From: Pachyseris speciosa
Lineage: Eukaryota; Cnidaria; Anthozoa; Scleractinia; Pachyseridae
Direction: 5' to 3'
Assembly (NCBI GenBank): GCA_016490735.1
Contig: JAEMWC010000367.1
Coordinates: forward strand, 299,501 to 363,500
Length of the DNA stretch: 64,000 nt
The position numbers were made by a program, and so were the translations under genes. Shown in pieces: positions 35,180 through 46,500 of this stretch (its first letter is position 1; the number at the start of each line of letters is the position of its first letter). The notes under the pieces are model-generated. The model had not been told where the DNA came from. It saw only the letters and a list, made by a program, of their open reading frames with translations, and made no database searches.

Positions 35180-35345
35180 CTGGCTCCCAGTAGGCTGGTT
35201 TACTTATAATAGCTCAGTTGGTAGAGCAATGCATCAGTATGGCAGAGGTCATGGGTTCAACTCCCGTACAAGCCTGAATGTTTTTCACTGACAGGCTATA
35301 TTTTTATTACTGTGTAAGCATTGTTCATGACTGCAATGACAACTC
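35180..35345 (+). mobile_element. tRNA-derived SINE
   Basis: Contains TAGCTCAGTTGGTAGAG (A box region) and GGTTCAACTCC (B box), spaced as in a tRNA, followed by CAAGCC and a T-rich part. The arms do not form a full cloverleaf and the flanks (CTTTAATC..TTCA at about 35090) are shared with the SINEs at 58.7 and 61.8 kb, so this is a SINE head rather than a tRNA gene. Confidence 0.7.
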
Positions 35346-35378
35346 TGATCTTCAAATAATATTCTGTTCACTCTATAA

Positions 35379-35492
35379 ATGTTATTTGCTGGCTGGGAGG
35401 TCCATATAGTGAAAAACTGTGACTAAGGTCTTGCAAGACGGAGGTCACAGTTTTTCACTATATGGAGTGACCCTAAGCCGGTAAATAGCATG
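35379..35492. mobile_element. Short palindromic MITE
   Basis: CCATATAGTGAAAAACTGTG pairs perfectly with CACAGTTTTTCACTATATGG, loop around GACTAAGGTCTTGCAAGACG. Outer parts (GCTGGCT / AGCCGG) also pair. Confidence 0.85.
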
Positions 35493-36379
35493 TCAACAGT
35501 TCAAGAGAACAACAACTCGAAAAAAAGCAAACCAGCGGTGTTGTCAGGAAAATCAAGTGAATACTCGCCTTTTTGAGGAATAACCAGGGCTTTTTCTGAT
35601 GTTTTTCCTTTGCTTTGCAAAGTTTAGTAAGCGAAAAGTTGCATATGAAGAGGAAAAATCCAACGTTTCATCCCAAAGTAGTAAACAAAATTTACTTCTC
35701 AAGATTTCCCACAGGTTCAGGAAAGCGTTACCGTGACCGTGGGCAAAGATAGGAAAATGCGGACCGCGCTAAGAACCAAAAAATAAAGTACTTTATTACA
35801 CGACCCCCGTTGTCAGAATTAAGTATTGTCAAACATCCCGTCATTTATGGAATGAGACCTTTGACTGCTACAGTGCGACCTCTAAAATGCTGTATACGAT
35901 ACCTCTATTCAATGGCCTGACCTCTATTAAGTGGCTGCGGCCACCTTTTCACTGTTGCAAGGTTATTATTATTATTTTATTGCTTATTTTACCTTAATTA
36001 AGTGTCCAGCAAATTATCTTTTCAAATGAAATAGTGACAAGAAGACAACAATAAGAATAGGTGATAAGTGATAACAACCTGCAATTTCATCTCCATTGTA
36101 ATGACAAGTTACAAGCCAAAATTTTTATACGCGTGCAAGTCTTTCACAAAGACAACACTTGTACTGCGCTTCAAGTAATATGCCCTCTATGTTAGAAGTA
36201 CAGTGCAACTTTACACAGACTGGACATGCGCAAATACTGGGCACTTGATGTTTTGTTATAATGATTTTTGAATGTCTCTTAACATACTTACACTTTTCAA
36301 CAAGTATTTTACTATATAGAGTGAATAAATCATATTGAGTGTCATTTCTACCAATCTATATTTGCTGCGAGCCTTAAAA

Positions 36380-37336
36380 CAGGCCTTCTGACAGGGTGGG
36401 CGGGTGCGAAACCGCACAATTCAGTCAAACCCGCACAATTCCGCACAATCCGAGAAAATTCGCAAAATCCCGCACAATACGGAAATGTGTACTTGAAATT
36501 TTAATTAAAATGGGTATTTCTATTGAGTATCAAGATTTCTAGAATATTTTTAGACTATTTTCAGACTATTTGCCTTCAAAAACAACTCGTCGATTGCGTT
36601 ACCCAAACAAAAAGGCGTTCTTACGGTAGTCTGCGCTGTCCTGGGCACTAGTCTACTTCTAACTCAATTTTTCGTTGGCGGTTTGTGCCGAGCTATTGTT
36701 TTCAAATAACGAATCACAGGTGTTGTTAAATAAGGCGGCTGGCCATGTGGCTTCGTTTCTCATGCAAAGTGAAAATAAATCTTTCTTTCTTGGCACTTAC
36801 AGAACGGACGGTTTATCAGATATTATAATTTTCACTGCTTCCATTGACAGTAGCTTTTACTGGCGAAATTGATTCAGCTTTTTGTAGTCAAGAGTACGTA
36901 GCTCACGAAATATATATTTAAGTAGCTGGCAATCGCCGGCAGTCACGTCGCCGGCAAAATTTCATATGGAAAAGTTCTTGACAAAAAAGGACAACCATAT
37001 GGCCGTGAATGTAGCGCCAGCTGACAGGGTTAGAAATTATCTAAAGGGAACGGTCCATGCAGACGACGGCTTTCTTTTTTACTCGACATGTAACATCGTT
37101 ATCGATCACACCAGAAAATACAAAATTGACAAACATCGTACTCGAAATTTATGACAAAAAGAGTAGTGAACGCATAAGGCATTTACGTATTTTTTTCTGC
37201 TTCCACAAAAAAATGATATACGAAAGTGCGCAATCCTGCACAATTACCCGCACAATTAACTTTTTGTCCCGCACAATTCGCCTCCAAAAAAGCGCACAAT
37301 TTTCATTTTTTTTCCCGCACCCTGTCAGAAGGCCTG
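36380..37336. mobile_element. Transposon with CAGGCCTTCTGACAGGGTG ends and CCGCACAATT repeats
   Basis: Exact 19 bp terminal inverted repeats bound 957 bp. Next to each end are several copies of CCGCACAATT/CGCACAATTC, and these run in the same direction at both ends instead of being mirrored. Interior has no recognisable coding sequence. TTAA-like bases lie on both flanks but a clean duplication could not be fixed. Confidence 0.78.
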
Positions 37337-39532
37337 TTAAGAAGCGAGGAGCAACACTAATTTCAACTGACTGTATGGGGCCTGGGCACCTTATGAATGG
37401 TACAGTGAACTCGATTTTCAGCCAAATTCTTTTCTTTGCCTATTATCATGAGTATATGCAGTATGTCAGATCAGCAGCAGTAGTTGCCGGATATGTGCGT
37501 GCTCATGATCAGCTCACATGATCGCCATGTTCCTAGTGGTCAGCGCTCATTCTATAACGTCAATAACATTCGTCAAAGGGCCCTGTAATCTTCGGTCAGT
37601 TCTCATATTCCGGTGATGTCATACTTCAGTCTGCAATATAGGTGAGACAACAAGGCTTAATTAGTCCTTTTACAAAACTTGCCCTTTCTACCATTCAATT
37701 TGCCATTTTTTTAACTTCACGTCCACCGAGATCTTTTGAAACAAATGTTTTGCATTTCAAAAGGTGGTTTCTGTATACTGCAGTTAATTTGCAACTTAGT
37801 ACGGCAATGGGACTCTCGGAGCATGTTGTTGAACAAAACTTGACACTGAAATCACTTGAATGACCTTGGCACAATGTCACGCAAATATCCCTCAAAGCAT
37901 TTAACATCTGTCACTGATGGGAGGTCATGCTGAAATTAGCATCCATCAGAGAAGGTAATATGTTAGCTTTTTTTTGTTTTTGATGTCTGTCTTTATCTAC
38001 ATAGATCTACATCTTATTTAGTTGGTAAAATTGAAATATCACACCAACTATTTAACAATTGAAGGGTTGAAAACGAAACTGTCGTACATGTATGTGACGA
38101 TTAACCCTTAAAATTTCAAATTGCTCAGAATTGGCCGAATTTTGGTGTGTGGACTCTATTTTTGCCATAGAATATTGCCCTGTATTTTTGACATGACATC
38201 ATGCCAACAAATCGGACCAATGTGAGTTGACTAAACGACTGGACATAATTCACTCACTATCTAGCAACCTTTCCAGACATAAATTTGTGTTGTTGTACAA
38301 AGGAACTTGGCTTTGATCGTCAACTAAAAATTCCCCTCAAGAGTGCGTTATTCTCATCACTATTAGTATTATAACTTGATGACTCACCTTGCAGCACTTT
38401 CGACTTACTATTAGTAACTTATACTTTACCTCAGTCTATTAAACGACCAACCTCTATTAAGGGCCAGTTTTCAAAGTCCAGAGAGTGGCTGCTTAATAGA
38501 TCGCACTGTATTTATTTACTATTTCTGGTCACAGAATCAGTTATTAGTTAAAAGTCCATGCTAGTGAAGCCACACTTTCAAGCTTTGGTGTGAATTTATA
38601 AAAGCTCATGCATAACTATGTCATCCATTTCCCCAAGGGTTCGACCCCACCTGGTTGACCAAGGGATATAATTACACGTATGTGGGACTGATTGGATTCT
38701 TTGCCCTAGGGTAAGGGGGAAACTGTTGATATGGTTTACACGTAAGTTCAAGGGAAAGAGATGGCACTGGGATGTAATTCACGGGTATGTATAGTGTGTA
38801 CTAAGTTTCCAAATCCAAGTGGATAGCAAGAAAAAGGAATATTGCAGTCAGAATTTGAAGATGAATTTCTGGATTGAAGATTGCAAAGCTGAAATCGCTT
38901 CTCCTGCAATATTGCAATTCTGTTTTTCTTGCCAGCCACCCTGCATACTTGCTCAGTAAGTAATCTGGCAGAGGCCAATAATTATTGTCTTTCAACTACA
39001 GTACATGTATCAACATTTCTCATGTGGTCCCCTCTCATTTGCCAACATCCAGTTTTCACCTTGCTGGTTCAATAGCTTGCTCAAGCTTTTTCAATTTTGA
39101 GCTTCATTAGCATAATTATTTGTAACTGAATACAGGTGTATGCAATTAAATTGTTTCAGTTTCTTTTTTTTCAGATTTGCACCAACAGCAGGGACCTGCT
39201 ACACATGTATCTATACGTGTAGGCCTAAGTGTACGATTTACAGTTGTTATCCAACGTTAATGCATACAGCCCTAAGACTGGGAGTTTCTCAATGGTTTTA
39301 CAATGAAAGCACATGAGGCCGTATTAAGGTCATGTGATAATGCTTCTGTCACCAGTTTCAACCCACTTCTCAGTGTCTGGATATCTGATGAAACATTCTT
39401 CCTCATGTTTCATGCATTTATATATAATTACTTCAAACTCATAGTAGCTATTGCCTCTTTCCCAGACACCATTGTCAAGAGGTTGGTTCAATTAATAATC
39501 TCTAGTATTATCAAAACTTTTTTGTAACACAA
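37337..39532. other. Non-coding stretch, nothing recognised
   Basis: AT-rich sequence without supported genes or clear inverted repeats. A frame of 154 codons overlapping the left part (37057-37521) runs out of the preceding transposon and has no recognisable content. Confidence 0.45.
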
Positions 39533-39769
39533 AAGCCCATTTTATAGTTGTGTTCTGTGACCTGGCCTTTGAGTGGAAAACAGGCTGGAGGTACATTGTA
39601 ACCTTGTTTTGATACAAACCTCTCTTCTTTCTCATGCAAAAATTGATGTGGACTGGTTAGTGTAAACAACATGATTTACACAAGAAAAGCAGTGAGGTCT
39701 GTATCAAAACAAGGTCATTTCCACTCCTAGGCCAGGTCACTGATCGAGAACGTAATGGTAAAATGGACT
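39533..39769. mobile_element. MITE family with CTTGTTTTGATACAAACCT core, copy 1
   Basis: Ends AGYCCATTTTA / TAAAATGGACT. The core phrase CTTGTTTTGATACAAACCT is mirrored by GTCTGTATCAAAACAAGG. A second copy lies at 47036-47262. Confidence 0.75.
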
Positions 39770-41291
39770 ACAGTACTGTGTTGTATTATTTTGTAATTAA
39801 CCATCCACCCACCATTGGGCAGAGATTGTGGCTTGAGGAATCCTACAATTTAGAAATAACAACAAGCTTTGGGCCTGAGAACAGATACATGTACCATGAC
39901 ACAAAGTAATTATTGTTTGTTGCAAGCAAGGTTCTTTATTATGGTGTAGCAAAATTATAGTTCACCAAGTGTAAGTACATGTACATTGTCGTTGAAAGTG
40001 ATCATGTTATACTATGATAAACCAGCAAAAATACCTCTTGTTTATTAAAATTCTAATTAACAAATAGTCAAATCGGTTGGTTGTTTTGGTAACTTTTTTT
40101 CAGAAGATTTATTGGTGAACTGTAATGACAGTTACATTTACATGTAGTAGTGTTTCTCTCAGCCAGTAGTCCCTGAAGACTGGCTTACAATCATGTACAT
40201 TGAATACCACATGGTTATGTTTTTCTGCAGAAAGACACTGAAAGTAACACTGAGAGTAAATTGAGAAAATTAAAGTTAAGTGTATTATGATCCCAAATGC
40301 CTGTTACTCACATATTGAGAAAGACAAGGATCAATATTAATCAACCTGAAGGAAATAAGCCTTTATTTCCCACCATACACTGTAAGTTGATGTTTTGTTG
40401 TTCTCCTATTAACTATTGCATTGGATGCATTTTTCGGTAGAGTGAGCTTGTACAGCATTCAGTGCTTTAAGTTGTATTCATATTTCCATACCTTGAAGTC
40501 TGTCCAGTAACTGTTTCCTTTACTTTTGCTTGGTCTGCAGTATAATGTAGTACAGCTTGTATGTAAACCTTTTCTAAGTTCCAAGGCTGGTGTTCGCATG
40601 TGCAGTACATAATCTGGGCAACTTAATTGCATTTACTGCTTTGTGTTATACAGTGTAAGAGACATTCCCATGCACCTGCGCAATGAAGGTCTCCAATATA
40701 TTTCCTCCCTGCTCCAGTGTTAATACAAAACATTTCAACTACATGCATGAGCTGCTTTTTGGGTGGTCACTGTTTACACTGTATACGTATAAATTATATC
40801 ATTGAATAGATGCAGGCAATTTTCAATTTTAATTATTTTATTTTTGTTTATTGATTTTACTGTAAGTTTTAGTATTTGATCATCTTTAGGTTCCTGCATA
40901 CATGTAATTATATGACATGTACCTTGTTTATTAATAACGGTGATTGATATCGATTTTGTCAGTGCATGTTGATGTTTGTAATTCCTGTTTGAATGCTCCT
41001 GGATCACCAATGAGATGAAATCAAATAAAATAATTAAAAAAACTGAGACTCAAGTTATTGTCAACTTCATGTAAGATGTAAGGGAAGAACTTGAAAATAT
41101 GTTGGCCCGACTTTTTGGCCTCCATTTTCATCTTGGTTACAAGTAACCAAAAAAATTAAGAATAGTTTCTATTAGCTGAAACAATCCTGCACACTGCCCC
41201 TTTAAGGAGTCATGCCGGAGTGCTTTACAATGTAATTATAATTATGTGGCTTCAGTTTCCTTAGCTGAACATAATATGCTTTAGGCTAAGG
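39770..41291. other. Non-coding stretch, nothing recognised
   Basis: No supported feature; AT-rich with scattered TACATGTA words. Confidence 0.45.
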
Positions 41292-41387
41292 TAACCCTTT
41301 AACTCCTAAGGGGTCCCCCTTTGATGAGTAAAATCATCTGGCGTTAGAGTAAAATCCATAAAGTCACTCTTAGGAGGGAAAGGGTTA
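41292..41387. mobile_element. Tiny MITE (96 bp), TAACCCTTTAACTCCTAAG ends
   Basis: TAACCCTTTAACTCCTAAG at the left is mirrored by CTTAGGAGGGAAAGGGTTA at the right with one extra base. Confidence 0.75.
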
Positions 41388-41794
41388 AGGGAGATAGTTT
41401 TTTAAACTGAAGCCAATGTGGTCAGTGGCTATTCACAGTGCGCATGCGCATGGGGGGTCACTTGTGTGGGGATTGCATGATTTGTGTTCTATCCAAGGTT
41501 ATGACAGTTTGCTTTACTCTCATGCAACTGAAGTGCTTTTTTGGTTCCCATGCCTCCCACGTGCGCTGCTATAGGAGTGTGGCAAGTATTTCAGTCAGTA
41601 AGTATCTGCACTGACTTATCAGTGTGACAATGCCTGGTGGTTGCTGCTCTTAGGGTGCCCAAGGATACCTGCACGCATGGCTCCACCTAACCAAACAAAA
41701 TTTTGCTGTCCCTGCAACAACATTTTGTGCGAAATTTCTCATGTCTGCACAGAATTTCGATAATTTAGAACAATAGTTTCAACAAAATGTCGCC

Positions 41795-41948
41795 TAGCCT
41801 GCATAGCTGTAGGCGCGTGAAATAAAGTTTTGGTGGTGGAGCCGCTACGAATAGAATGGGGAAGAGAACTTTGAGATATATTTCTCGCAGCTCCGCCCCC
41901 AAAACTTTATTTCACATGCGCTTACAATACCACCAGCTATGCAGGCTA
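41795..41948. mobile_element. MITE, TAGCCTGCATAGCTG ends
   Basis: Exact 15 bp terminal inverted repeats TAGCCTGCATAGCTG / CAGCTATGCAGGCTA, 154 bp, with inner GAAATAAAGTTTTGG mirrored by CCAAAACTTTATTTC. Confidence 0.85.
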
Positions 41949-42217
41949 AATTTTGCCAAAAATTCGCTTTTTCTTCAAATATTGAGAATTGTGATAGATT
42001 ATATCATAATGCACATGACGTTATTGTTAAGAGTAACATTTGATCTAATTGGTTTATTTCCGACCAATCACATTATTGCTCATATTACAATCGCAACACT
42101 TGCACTGATCGACAAGACAATGAGAGAAAAAAACTGGTAATACTAGAGGTGGTGTGTCACCATAGCGATGGCCGTTTAAAATTTTGGGTCACTGGGCTTG
42201 TCCTTAAAGTGTCTTAG

Positions 42218-42734
42218 CAGCCTAGTCCCTAGGCATTCCCTCTTTCCACCCTTGTCCGCACGAAGTCTGGGAAGGAGTTGGTGAGATCACCTAGCAAATA
42301 TTGCCAAAATACCCCTGATTTTAGCGCAAAAAAAAAACCTGGTTGGAATTTACTAGTTTCCCCGTCGTATCGTGTGAAAGCTTACTGCCGATGTGACAAA
42401 TCCGTACAATGGAAGTGTCCACAAACGACGGTAAGTTCTAACTTTGTGGAATAACCTTTTTAGTCTGTTATTTTGCGCTGCTTTTCCATTCAAAGTTCTG
42501 TCGTGTTCATAAATTATTTAAGTTACACGTTTTAGATTCAGACAAGTGCGATGTGGACACCCATCCTCAAAGGTATATTATGCCATTATTGTAACGTACG
42601 ATCTTGTGCATATTTCAGTGTCGTTTATGGTAGACATGGCAGTATTTGCTAGGCGTTCTCGGTAAGTCTCTCTCAGTGACGTCATCGCTGACAGTTGGGT
42701 TTGACCGAGCTGAGGACGCCTAGGGACTAGGCTG
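42218..42734 (+). mobile_element. 517 bp deletion-derivative transposon keeping two 5' exons
   Basis: Ends CAGCCTAGTCCCTAGGC and GCCTAGGGACTAGGCTG are exact 17 bp inverted repeats. GTGTCTTAG flanks both sides (42209-42217, 42735-42743), a 9 bp duplication. Inside are a candidate first exon and second exon with good splice sites (listed separately), which suggests an internally deleted copy of a larger gene-carrying element. Confidence 0.85.
42411..42581 (+). CDS. Two candidate 5' exons of a lost transposon gene
   Basis: ATG at 42411 opens MEVSTND and runs into G/GTAAGT, a consensus donor. About 110 bp downstream, CACGTTTTAG precedes ATTCAGACAAG, an exon that reads in phase DSDKCDVDTHPQ and ends AAAG/GTATAT. 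The two exons join in phase 1 without a stop. No third exon is present before the right end of the element. The short acidic peptide matches nothing I know. This is inferred from splice signals and phase. Confidence 0.4.
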
Positions 42735-42743
42735 GTGTCTTAG

Positions 42744-43590
42744 CACTTGCACGAACTGCTATAAAAGAAACAACTGTAAAGTATACATGTAGTAGTAATG
42801 ATCCATCAATGTAATATACTGGAAGCTGGTGTTAGCCACTTTAAATCTCAATCAAAAACCACTTATCCATAAGTCAGAATAATTGAAAGCTTTGGTGCCA
42901 AAAGGAAATAAATGATAACTATTTTAGCCTTAAAATCCAAATTTCTCTAAATTTGCTCAACTTTGGCATACAGACTGGTTAATGCTACATGGAACTGTGG
43001 TTCTGTGTTTCTTTTGTAACATACAGTGTAAAAGCTTGAATTTGACAAATAAGCTGGTGATTTTTACCTAAAACTCAAGAAACAGAAACCAGAACAATCT
43101 GTTACATGGTTGATTTCTTTTGTTTGGCTTCAAACAGACAAAAAAAGAAATCATTGAATCATTCCCCACTTCAGTTCAGATTTGGGCAAAAATTATATAG
43201 CATGTAACTAATCTTACTTTATCTCCCAGTTTTCTAATAGAGCCTGTTTACATGGAGGGAGGGTGCCCAGCAAACTGGATTTAATTACCTGGCTAAATTA
43301 ATTGAGAACGCTAAAGAGAACGCTATTGAGTTAAAGGCTGCAGACAATAAGTGAAATTTGGGAACAGAGACACACGAGGTTTCTAAACGTCACTTTTGAC
43401 ACTAGTCTTGCACAAAGCCTTTGAGTTGCTATCACAGTCCTGTGTCTCTTCCAAGAGTGTACTTTGAAACAGTATAATTATTGATTTCATTACTTTGCCA
43501 TAACTGCTGCAGAAAATCTCAAGTTGGCAAGTGTTATGGACTAAAGAACAGAACATTAAGGACATCTGCCTCGAACAAACACCAAGAAAA
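42744..43590. other. Non-coding stretch downstream of the transposase gene
   Basis: No supported gene. At about 43240 GAGCCTGTTTACATGGAGGG resembles one end of the Harbinger-like MITE at 3650, without a visible partner. Confidence 0.4.
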
Positions 43591-46500
43591 CTACCCTAAG
43601 TTGTAAGCAAAGCGATCCATAATCAGCTGCTTCAAACTATCCGCTACAGGAAGACGGTTGGCTGTGATCTTCAGTGGTGATGCCATATCTGTCAACTTCG
43701 TGCAAACTGGATTGAGATGGTAGTGTCTTGTTGAAGACGTCACTTGCCACTGGTTTTTTGTTTTGTTCCAGAAGTGGTAGGCTTCAAATCGGCCAAAGCA
43801 CCACTGCTGATCTTCACCATCGTTGTAACCAGCAACAGCAGACTTGATCGCTTTAGAACAACCAGCACACTTTCTGATGTTTCCTGCTATTTCTTTGAGC
43901 AGTAACGGTGCACTGGGCGGTGGGTCAACGGGCCTACTTGTTCTTCTTATTACAAGGGTTGTTGGATTCAAAACCTCTGCTTGCAAACAGGATCCAGGAG
44001 TATTATCTAGTGACTGTGTACTTGGATCAATCATGACATCATCCAGTGGACGCTTTCTAGCTGGAGTTTTTCCTCCAACATTCTTTGGGGCAGTCGAGGT
44101 GGTTATCTTGTTTAAACTTCGGCCCTTGTATGCCTGGACTACCTTTTGGACACACCCAAGATGGATGGCAACAGTAAGGGAATGAAAGCAGAGGTTGTTG
44201 CGGCTGAAGAAACTACAACCACATGAACATTTCCCACTCTTCAAACATTGTACACGATGGGGCAACGGTCCCTCACTGTCTACAAAGAATACTCCTTCCT
44301 GGAAACCTTTGCGGAATTTTGCATTGTGCAGGATACTCTTTGCCTTTTCAAGCAGACTTGCCTGTTCCTCTTTAGAGAACTGACCATCAAGTTGAGCAAG
44401 GTTGCTCATGTCACGAGACATTGGATTTGATAAACAATCAGCTGAGGTGGTTGTACATGTAGCAGATGCAAACTTGAATGAGCGACACTGCTTGAATGCT
44501 GCTGGGTCTGGACATACTTTGTTAACTTTCTGCATGTGAGCCTTCCGTTCTTCTGGTGTCATTTCTCCATGGCTTTTGCTTGACAAGTGCTGCTTAAACT
44601 GTGGGCTGATTTCCCATTTGTCGGACAGCTGAAACCAAGCAAGCTCCTCTTCTTGGTCAAAGGACTGTACAAAGTCGTATAGAGTTACAATGATTTTGTC
44701 CATATCTTGTGGAACAAAATTTGCCCAGTCTTTCAACATGTCATTGATTGACTCTGGGATATTTTGCTGATAGGGACTTTCTCCTATGCCAAGGTCCTTC
44801 ATCACATGCTTTGACATTGTTGTCTGCATATCTTCCAGCTTGTGTGCGCGGAAGTATTCTGCAAACATTGGTGGACCGGCTTTCTCTGACCTCTCCAAAA
44901 CCTCCCATTCCTCCATAAGAACAGCTGCACGTGCATCAAACTCCTCCCTGGAACTGGACCAAATAAGACCACTCCCTTGTCTGAAGAGGTTTTGACATAT
45001 GCGTTCCACTAGTGCTGAAGAAAGACCCAGCTTTCTCCCCTTGGCCTTGACATTTCTTTCACTATGTATGAAGCACAGCAGAGGGGCAGCATTTCGAAAA
45101 CCAGCACCAAGGGCATTTCGCAAAGCCCGCTCATCATCAGTTCCCGTGGCGTGGAGGTATTCTGATAAGCCTGGAATCTCACGATTGAGGCAGTGGATGA
45201 AGGATAGATATGTGGACTCTTCTTTCGTCATGCAAATCATGACAGGGCCAATACATGATGGGTGACGGTTCTTCCCTTTTACTTGGAGAACTGTGTTTCT
45301 GTAACTGGTAACAAGCAAGTAGAAGGGACCAAGTTGGAAAGTGAGATCAACACCAAGCTCAGAGACTTGGTTGGATTTTTTGTGGCAGCAGAACTTGACT
45401 ATGTTGTCCAGTTGATGATCAGTAAAGAGCATAACCGTGGGGAGGTCATTGCCGACTATTTCGCGTATGAATCCACGTTGAGTGGTTTTCTGCAATTCCA
45501 TTACAGATGCAAGGGGGTCCTTGTTGAATGGCCCCAGCTTTTGCTGTGTTTTCTTGATGTACTTGACCTGATTCTCATTACGGGGGAGTGAGCTTGTACT
45601 CTCCACACCACATACACCACCAGCATCCTTTCTTACCTGAAATAGAGCTCTCTTTGGCCCATATTGCTTTGCCTTTTCCGCAACAGACTGCTTTGCACTC
45701 TCTTTAGATCGTAGATATGGCATGTTGGAAGATGTGCGGTTGCCATGCTTTTCAACTTTAAACTTTGCAGGCTTGCCATCATAATGATAGTGAAGAACTA
45801 CAAGTGGAAACCACTTTTCTATGTCCTTTCCAAATTCAATGGACACAATGGTCTTATGATAAGATGAGAAAGAGCCACATGTGTATGTTCTTCTTCGTAC
45901 AACAACATCAGCATTGCCTTGATCATGGACTCTCTCCATTTCTACCACTCTTCCATTTTCATCTTTATCAACAGTGCAATATTTTGGCCTGCAACCGGTC
46001 ATCTTCCAAACCCCATTCTCATCAGCATATAAATCTGCTCTATTTCCTAATGCTGAAATATCCAAGACAAATGTTGCATTTTGTTGAATGTTTGTGGGGA
46101 CAACAGTGCTGATCATCTCCTCATTATCAGATTGACAGTTGAAGAGGAAAGGAATGATGTAGGGGTTTTCCAGTGATTCCAAATCCACAATCTTACATCT
46201 GACGTTTGCGTTGTACAGTTTAAACTTGTTAGCAACTTTTTCAGGTGATTTTGAAACATCTATGTTCTCAGTATCCTCCTCATCTACATCAGAGCTACTG
46301 AGCTAGAAAAAGGATATTTGCAAACAGTTAAGATTTTTACAGTATATAGACTTGTGTATTAGTATACTTGAACAGGGATCATTTTCTTGGGGAACCAACT
46401 ACCCGAGTCATCCCAATTAGTGTGATGTTTCTTTTATGTCCCCAAAACCTACATGTACGTTACTTATTATTAAAAAGAATTATAGCAATGATTTTGGACA

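Noticed and set aside
35207..35275. Free-standing tRNA gene
   Set aside because: A and B boxes are good, but acceptor and anticodon arms do not pair well and the flanks are shared with SINEs.
37057..37521. 154-codon plus-strand frame
   Set aside because: Runs from the end of a transposon across its border into flanking DNA, with low-complexity composition and no known motif.
43200..43590. Left terminal repeat of the Mutator-like element
   Set aside because: I looked for an inverse of GGGGGTCAGTGTTTTC below 43591 and for a second TACGAACGG flank and saw neither.
43844..46112. Plus-strand frames across the Mutator-like transposase
   Set aside because: Antisense shadows of the long last exon on the minus strand.
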